Assembly (NCBI GenBank): GCA_016802295.1
Contig: JAESIW010000090.1
Span: 1 to 64,000 of the forward strand
From: Brachionus rotundiformis
Taxonomy: Eukaryota; Rotifera; Eurotatoria; Ploima; Brachionidae
DNA length: 64,000 nucleotides
Direction of reading: 5' to 3'
The position numbers were made by a program, and so were the translations under genes. Under the pieces are notes generated by a model. That model saw only the letters and a list, made by a program, of their open reading frames with translations, did not search any database and was not told the origin of the DNA. Positions 58,653 to 64,000 of this stretch are shown piece after piece; position 1 is the first letter of the stretch; each line of letters opens with the position of its first letter.

Positions 58653-58672
58653 TATAACCCTAACCCTAACCT
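58653..58672. repeat. Telomere-like (CCCTAA) tract
   Basis: AACCCTAACCCTAACC lies 5' of a degenerate coiled-coil-family copy, as also seen at 12163-12180. Confidence 0.5.
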
Positions 58673-58699
58673 AGAATATAATGTTCCAAATGTGATGTG

Positions 58700-59079
58700 A
58701 AGTTGAACCGATGACACAAGAACATTAATCATATTCAATTTCTTCAAGATACTAGCCAGTGGTATAAGGAAAGACGTCGGCAGAAGATAATCTACGTCGC
58801 TAGTCGAAAGATCGTGATCATCATTTGAAAATAATTAATGATTTGCGTACACAGATAGAAAAAGAACGTAATCATTTTAACAATTTTTATGAAATATTAA
58901 ATTGTCTATTTTTTGCCAACCGTGTTCAAAGTCAGATCTTCCAGTCATTCTTTTCCGTCATTTAGCAGCAACTTAACACCCTGGAAAAATTTAGTTTAAA
59001 TAACATCCTAAGAGATCTTCCTATTTTAACACCACCTTTAAATTATCCGAACAATGGTAAGTACTTTAATATTGAATGA
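58700..59079 (+). pseudogene. Degenerate relative of the coiled-coil/LPxL family
   Basis: Frame 58810-59079 reads DRDHHLKIINDLRTQIEKERN, then a stop at 58963, then QQLNTLEKFSLNNILRDLP and TPPLNYPNNGKYFNIE before TGA 59077-59079. The LNNILxDLPxL..PLN core equals that of the ORF at 21149-21862. Upstream sequence (58700-58800) is frameshifted but contains the MTQE and ERRRQ elements seen again at 59720. Confidence 0.55.
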
Positions 59080-59699
59080 ATTGGAATACCATGAAAATTC
59101 AAATAGAATACCGAACCCTCTTGGAATAAAGACTGACATCATTTGGACTAAAAGATGAACTAAAATAAAAAAAAGAAAAAAATTAAGAAATCAAACTCAA
59201 TAAAATGATGTTCAAAGCGAAATGAAGTAGCGATGCAAGTACAGAAAAATGCCTATGTGAAGAAAAAAACTATGAAAAAATATTTCTGGTGGGATAAAGG
59301 AATCGAAGAACTACAACGAATACGAAGATGAGATACTTCCTTAAAAAATATAAAAAAAGTGACTATAAAGAGTATATCATACAAAACGCTTTAGAAATGA
59401 TCAAAGGATTAAAATCAAAAAAAAAGACGAGAAAAAATCATGGATGCTGACATAAAAAGAAAAAAATTTAACCTTTTGGAAATAGAAGATCTAAATTAAA
59501 TGATAGAGTCTTAAAAAAGTAAACAAATAAAAAGATATATTAATAAAGAAAAAAATATGGGTAATTATTCATCAAATTTGATCTAAAATTTTTAAATTAG
59601 ATTCAGTGATTCATTGTTTTAAATTAAATATGGAAGTCAGAAAACTGTAAAAAAGAAGAAATCATAATCAAATATTCTAAAAAATAACATTCAAAAAGT

Positions 59700-59815
59700 A
59701 CCAAACAATGCTGAGGAAGCTAGATTAATGACACAGGAAATAGAAAAACGTAGTCAGTTGGACAAAGAACGTGACCAACATTTAAAAATAATCAATGGAT
59801 AGCGTTGCCAGTTTG
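59700..59815 (+). pseudogene. Second fragment of the same charged repeat
   Basis: The translation contains AEEARLMTQEIEKRSQLDKERDQHLKIING, repeating the ERDxHLKIIN motif of 58810-58840. It breaks off without the C-terminal LPxL domain. Confidence 0.45.
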
Positions 59816-59819
59816 GAGT

Positions 59820-60280
59820 AAAGTCAATATGAGCGGGCCGCTTTTATTCGAATAAAAAAAGCAAATTTTGATGCTTGAATATATAATTGCTTTTAATATT
59901 TATAATTAGTTTGTTGTATAAAATGCAATCTTTACCTCAATGATTCTTCAATGGATTATATTATGAATTGTAAACAATAGATTCGTGTATTTTTCTAATT
60001 CTGTTTTATTTTTTTATTGGCTAATAAATATCCAATCAGGTTTCTCTAATATACATAATTAGATCTAATCTTTAAAAATATGGCTGAATACAAGCCGGAC
60101 CCGCTTATTTTCGAAAAAATTAAAAAATGATTTTTTGCTCGAATATAATCATCTCTATTGATTCTTTCGTTCCTCCGGTACCCGCTTATATTCAGCGAAA
60201 TACCGTACGCTGTCTATCCCCTGGCCTTAACCGGCTTCGATTTTCTAGAAATTGACTTCTTTCTTATTCGAATGGCTACG
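59820..60280. repeat. Remnants of an unclassified DNA transposon or repeat
   Basis: CCGGACCCGCTTATTTTCG (about 60098-60116) and CCGGTACCCGCTTATATTC (about 60176-60194) are direct near-repeats, and GAGCGGGCCGCTTTTATTCG (59831-59850) is related in the opposite sense. ACCCGCTTATTCG-like termini resemble pogo/Tigger-type ends. No transposase is left. Confidence 0.35.
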
Positions 60281-61715
60281 TAGATCATTTATTATTTTCA
60301 TTATCCCAGAAATTTACTAATTTTTATTTTTCCTGCCGAGCTTGCTTCAACGAATTTACTACAGAATTTTTTTATAATCGTCAAAAACGTCCTTGATCTT
60401 TAAAATACTGATGACTTCCATGATTTTGATTAAATTTAACTTGAATCAAGTTAAATTTTCGAATATTTTTGGTCATTTTTGAATATTTAAATTCTTATGT
60501 TTATTATAAGTATGAACTTTTGTTTTTTCAACTTTTTTTTTATTTATTTTCCTGTTTTCTACTTCATATGAAGTTTGAAGTTTCAGTGACAGTTCTGGAA
60601 ACTGAATTTATTTTAATTAGGTTTCAAATTTAATTAAATGACCGTTATTGATTAAATGTTTTGTTGAGATGTGATAATTATTTGAACTTATTCAATTTTA
60701 TCCTCCCAACAAAAAAAAAATTTATTAATAAAAAAAACAAGAATTTTTTTAAGGTTTAGAAAAATTAAATGATAAGGTGTCTTTACAATATTTTAAAGCG
60801 ACAAAAATCTTTGGATCAACTAATTCTTTTCATTTTTCTTAGCTATTATTGGATTTTGATAAGTTTTTGTTTCACATTTTTTTTGATACAATTTGTAAAT
60901 TTCCAATATAATCAATTGTTTTTTAATAATGGGTGTTCAAAAAAGATAAGTGAGTTATCAAAAGAAAAAAGCGAGAAGACAGTACACAAATAAGAATAGT
61001 TATCTTTTTTATTTTTATATTTTCCTTCTAAAAAGCCATTTTTCTTTGATACCAGATAAAAAGAGTCCGTGTCATTACAGTTGTAGTTTTTGATATTAAA
61101 TAAGACAAATTTTTGAACAATGAGGGTAAGGCTTAGCTCTAACCACAAGAGTTTTTTTATAAAATAACAACTTAAGTTAAAATAATAAAACCAATTTTTG
61201 CTCAATAAATTTAAATCTCTTTTAGAATATATCGCTTCGATTAGAAGAGGTTCTCTTACATAAATGAAAAAAGAATTCTTATTTTTCTAATTAATTTTTT
61301 TGAATTAAAACTTTAAATAAGAATTCAAAATACTTAACTTTTTAGTGTGAATTGTAGATATGAATTTTTTAATAAAAATTCTCAGGTTTATCACTTGTTG
61401 AAGCATGAAAAATAAATACATACAATGTATACTAAATTATTTCCTACATAATATACTTGACAATAGATATTATATAAATTTAAAATTTTTATCTTTTCGA
61501 ATTGCTGCAATTTCCCAACATTAAAATTAAAATATTATATAATGATTAATTAAATATTTATTAATGAATAAATCTTCTAGATAAAAATAAACTTACATAT
61601 TTTTTTTAAATAACTATACAAAAATCACCATCAATCAATTATCCAAAAAAATAAGAAAAAAAAAAATTGGTAAAAAATATCCTAAAAAAACTCATTTAAA
61701 TGCCAAAATTCTCAT
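60281..61715. other. Intergenic, AT-rich
   Basis: Two overlapping short ORFs near 60.8-61.2 kb (one per strand) are hydrophobic or low complexity and I do not call them genes. 3' flank of the GPCR gene. Confidence 0.5.
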
Positions 61716-63918
61716 TTAGTTGTTTACATTTTTTTCCAGTATTCTTTTGGCTCTTTGGTTATCACTTTGTGACAATAATGGCTTAGAATGTGAATGTTGG
61801 TTGGTAAGCGAACTTGAATTAGACGAGCATTGGGAACTACTCGAGCCAATAGACGAATTGGGCACTTTATTAATCACCTTTAGATAGCATAATTTATCAG
61901 CATCTAACTTGGTTTCATGAGATCTCATATAGACTAAATCGTTTTCCAGCTCGTCATAATTGTTTACGTAGTCGTCTTGGTCACCAATAAGACCATTGTC
62001 CATGTAATACTGTGTGTCTGTATTGAAATCGGTGTCCAAAGCCGAATAGTTGTGAAACTCGGGCGTCAAGTATTGGTTCTCGTCATAGTTGGCCGTGCGT
62101 CTAGCACTTGACTTGAACGTGCTCAGCTCTTGGGCAACATTGGCAGCTGGAGGTGGTGGTGGTGGCGGTGCTTTTGGTATTGAGGAACTGATCAAAATCA
62201 CTGGTGAAATGTAGCTACTTTGTGTTGGATTATTTGAGTTGACAGTACTTGACGACATGAGCGACGATGTTCGCTTCATGTACGGCAATGATGAAAGCAT
62301 GCGTATGTTGTGCTTTGGCAAAGTGACCAGAGTATTGTTTAGCGCAATAATGTGGTGCTGATTCTGTTGCTGCTGCTGCTGTTGTTGTTGTTGTTGCTGT
62401 TTGAGTGATTGATTTTGACTGATTCGATTCAGAGGCTCTCTTTCGTCCAAATTGTGCTTATTCTTGACCGATGACGAGTACTGTGGACTAATCAAGTAAT
62501 TGGTAGTTTGTTTTCTAGAGTTTTGGTCTGAAGTGTAGCTTGACGCCGACGAGGAGCATGGATAGGGGCACGAGCACAACGAATACAAACAGTAGTCTAA
62601 AAAACGCTTCTTTGGCGCTCTGCTACGGGCCGATTTTTTGCCCGAGGCACAGTGAGATGAGTTGGATGCATGGGTCGAAAAGCGTCTTTCCTGACTGAAC
62701 AGACCGGTCAAAATACGAGTTTTTTGTCTGCGTATTAGCTTTAGGAGTTCGTCGCGGACGCTTTTGGACACCAGACAATTGAAAATGAAGATAATGGTGC
62801 CTTGGGATGTGTTGATTATGGTGAACAGATAGGAGAAGATCAATGTGGCCTCGTTGTCAATTATGAAATAGCCTAGGATCCATGGCAAACCAAGAAGTGT
62901 CGATATCAAACACCAGAAGCTTAGCAGTGACCTTTAATTATTTAAATTTAAAAATTATCTATTTATAAATTAAACAATTTAAAATAAAAAATATAATTTT
63001 GCACTTTTATATTATCTATTTGTTTTTTTTAATTTCATTTGGTTTTGCTAATTAATTTTATAGAAATTTAAAGCTTAAATTACTTGTAGAATTTATCTTG
63101 TTTTTTGTTCGAGTTCAGTCTTGATTGCTTAAGACCCATTGAGCTCTTCATTGAATAGAAAACCACTGCTATGATGCAAAAATTTGCCAAGAGAATACAA
63201 CTTATTGGCACAATGAATGTGAGATTAAAATTTTTATAACTAGATATCCAGCAGCTGTTAAAAAAAAACAAATTATCAATATTTAAGAATAAATATTTAA
63301 TCTAAAATGACTCACTGGTCTTGAGTTCCATAGCCATTCGAGTCCAAGTAAAAAACGTCAATTGTTTTGCTAAATGAGACTATCAAAAGTGGTATTCCGT
63401 AGGCAATGAGGCAAAATTTTCTTATTGGAGAATTTTCCAGTATAAATATTCGTACCAACATCAGGTACAATTGAACACCTTCAAGTAGCATCCAAAAAAA
63501 TGAACACAAAAACATGTAATGAGACAAGAGAGCAATTAGAGAGCACAAGTTGCCAAAAGCCAATTGCTGGCTCAGAATGCCTGTCAGAAACAAAAGCAAA
63601 GATGACAATAAGCTAATGCATAAATGAGTGGTAATCACTGTCAAGTCTTTGGTAGACGAGCTGTCCCTGTTTCGTCTAATTATCTTAATGTACTTAAATG
63701 CCAAAAGAGTGCAGATTATGCAAACGCATGAGATTATTGATAAAACTATGGTCAGTATGCTTAATATGAGTTTGTGATGACCAGCTTGATCTTTTTGTAT
63801 GTCATAAATGTCCATTAAAATGGTAAAGTGAGTTAAGTGATTGCATCTGCACATTGAGTGTGTTTGGTTGCTTGATTCCAGTTCACAGCCATCCGTGGCC
63901 CACTCTCCTTCATATTCC
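61716..63918 (-). CDS. ADGRL: Adhesion GPCR, latrophilin-like, 3' part (gene continues beyond window)
   Basis: Minus-strand exons 63918-63316, 63254-63084, 62931-61716, all in phase; the 5' end lies past 64000. The first visible exon begins with the end of a GPS/GAIN motif (EYEGEWATDGCELE..CRCNHLTHFTILM), the self-cleavage site of adhesion GPCRs. Seven membrane helices follow: LILSILTIVLSIISCVCII, THLCISLLSSLLLFL, CSFFWMLLEGVQLYLML, IAYGIPLLIVSFS, IVPISCILLANFCI, SFWCLISTLLGLPWILGY, TIIFIFNCLVSKSVR. The cytoplasmic tail is about 330 residues, with a polyglutamine tract (about 62360-62400) and a proline run (about 62150-62172). Latrophilins bind teneurins and FLRTs at synapses. The subfamily call rests on the EGVQLY and STLLGLPW features and is moderately sure. 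Confidence 0.88.
62150..62400 (-). repeat. Coding poly-Pro and poly-Gln tracts
   Basis: GGTGGTGGTGGTGG (prolines) and a GCTGCTGCTGTTGTTG series (12 glutamines) in the GPCR tail; replication-slippage prone. Confidence 0.85.
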
Positions 63919-64000
63919 CTTGATTAATTAATCAAATTAATTATTCTATTTTTTAAAGGATAATTTTTTTTTTCAATTTAATTATTAAACAAATTTAAAT

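Noticed and set aside
60769..61205. Overlapping hydrophobic ORFs on both strands
   Set aside because: Composition is what T-rich and A-rich DNA gives; no homology, no splice support.
1..64000. CRISPR arrays or prokaryotic operons
   Set aside because: No regularly spaced direct repeats with unique spacers; genes contain spliceosomal introns, so the DNA is eukaryotic.

Overview
The window is animal nuclear DNA. It is very AT-rich (roughly three quarters A+T), has GT-AG introns mostly 48-90 bp long, and carries orthologues of animal proteins: STPG1, OXCT1, TECR, an XK-related protein, FBXL13/DRC6, ARL6IP5, RSBN1, a neuronal calcium sensor, a P5B ATPase and an adhesion GPCR. The composition, tiny introns and Helentron/MULE load would suit a monogonont rotifer such as Brachionus. 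That assignment is inference from general knowledge, not something the sequence proves.

Layout. 1-0.9 kb: the 3' end of a repeat-rich gene. 1.1-13.3 kb: a nested graveyard of mobile elements. It holds two inverted, decayed Helentron Rep/helicase copies, a broken ubiquitin-protease (USP) domain beside one of them, a third Helentron piece with helicase C-terminus and endonuclease, a terminal-inverted-repeat family with GGGTTGCC ends, a MULE with two frameshifts, and short telomere-like motifs. 14.0-19.3 kb: three + strand genes (STPG1, OXCT1, TECR). 19.4-22.3 kb: dispersed repeats, a near-perfect 84-bp-arm palindrome and a coiled-coil repeat ORF flanked by direct repeats. 22.7-24.2 kb: an intronless glycosyltransferase. 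24.2-36.6 kb: a 12 kb region with no long ORF, full of microsatellites but with GC-richer islets. These include a plausible TATA promoter with a 5' exon and three small phase-compatible exons of an unrecognised gene. 36.6-47.3 kb: XKR (+), FBXL13 (+, 9 exons), ARL6IP5 (-) and RSBN1 (-). 49.1-57.5 kb: NCS-like EF-hand protein (-), a small axonemal-looking protein (-) and ATP13A (-, 11 exons). 57.5-61.7 kb: a MITE and degenerate copies related to the coiled-coil family. 61.7-64 kb: the 3' part of a latrophilin-like GPCR (-).

Themes. STPG1 and FBXL13/DRC6 are sperm-tail or motile-cilium proteins; the 122-aa gene near 51 kb may be a third. OXCT1 (ketone use) and TECR (very-long-chain fatty acids) are lipid-metabolism neighbours, but no operon-like linkage is evident. 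The most unusual items are a dispersed coiled-coil/LPxL family found at three loci, the duplicated Helentron sharing one insertion junction, the USP-Helentron association, the bacterial-style glycosyltransferase and the hidden exons in the 12 kb ORF-poor region. Exon boundaries were built by hand from splice consensus and reading phase and have not been checked against transcripts.
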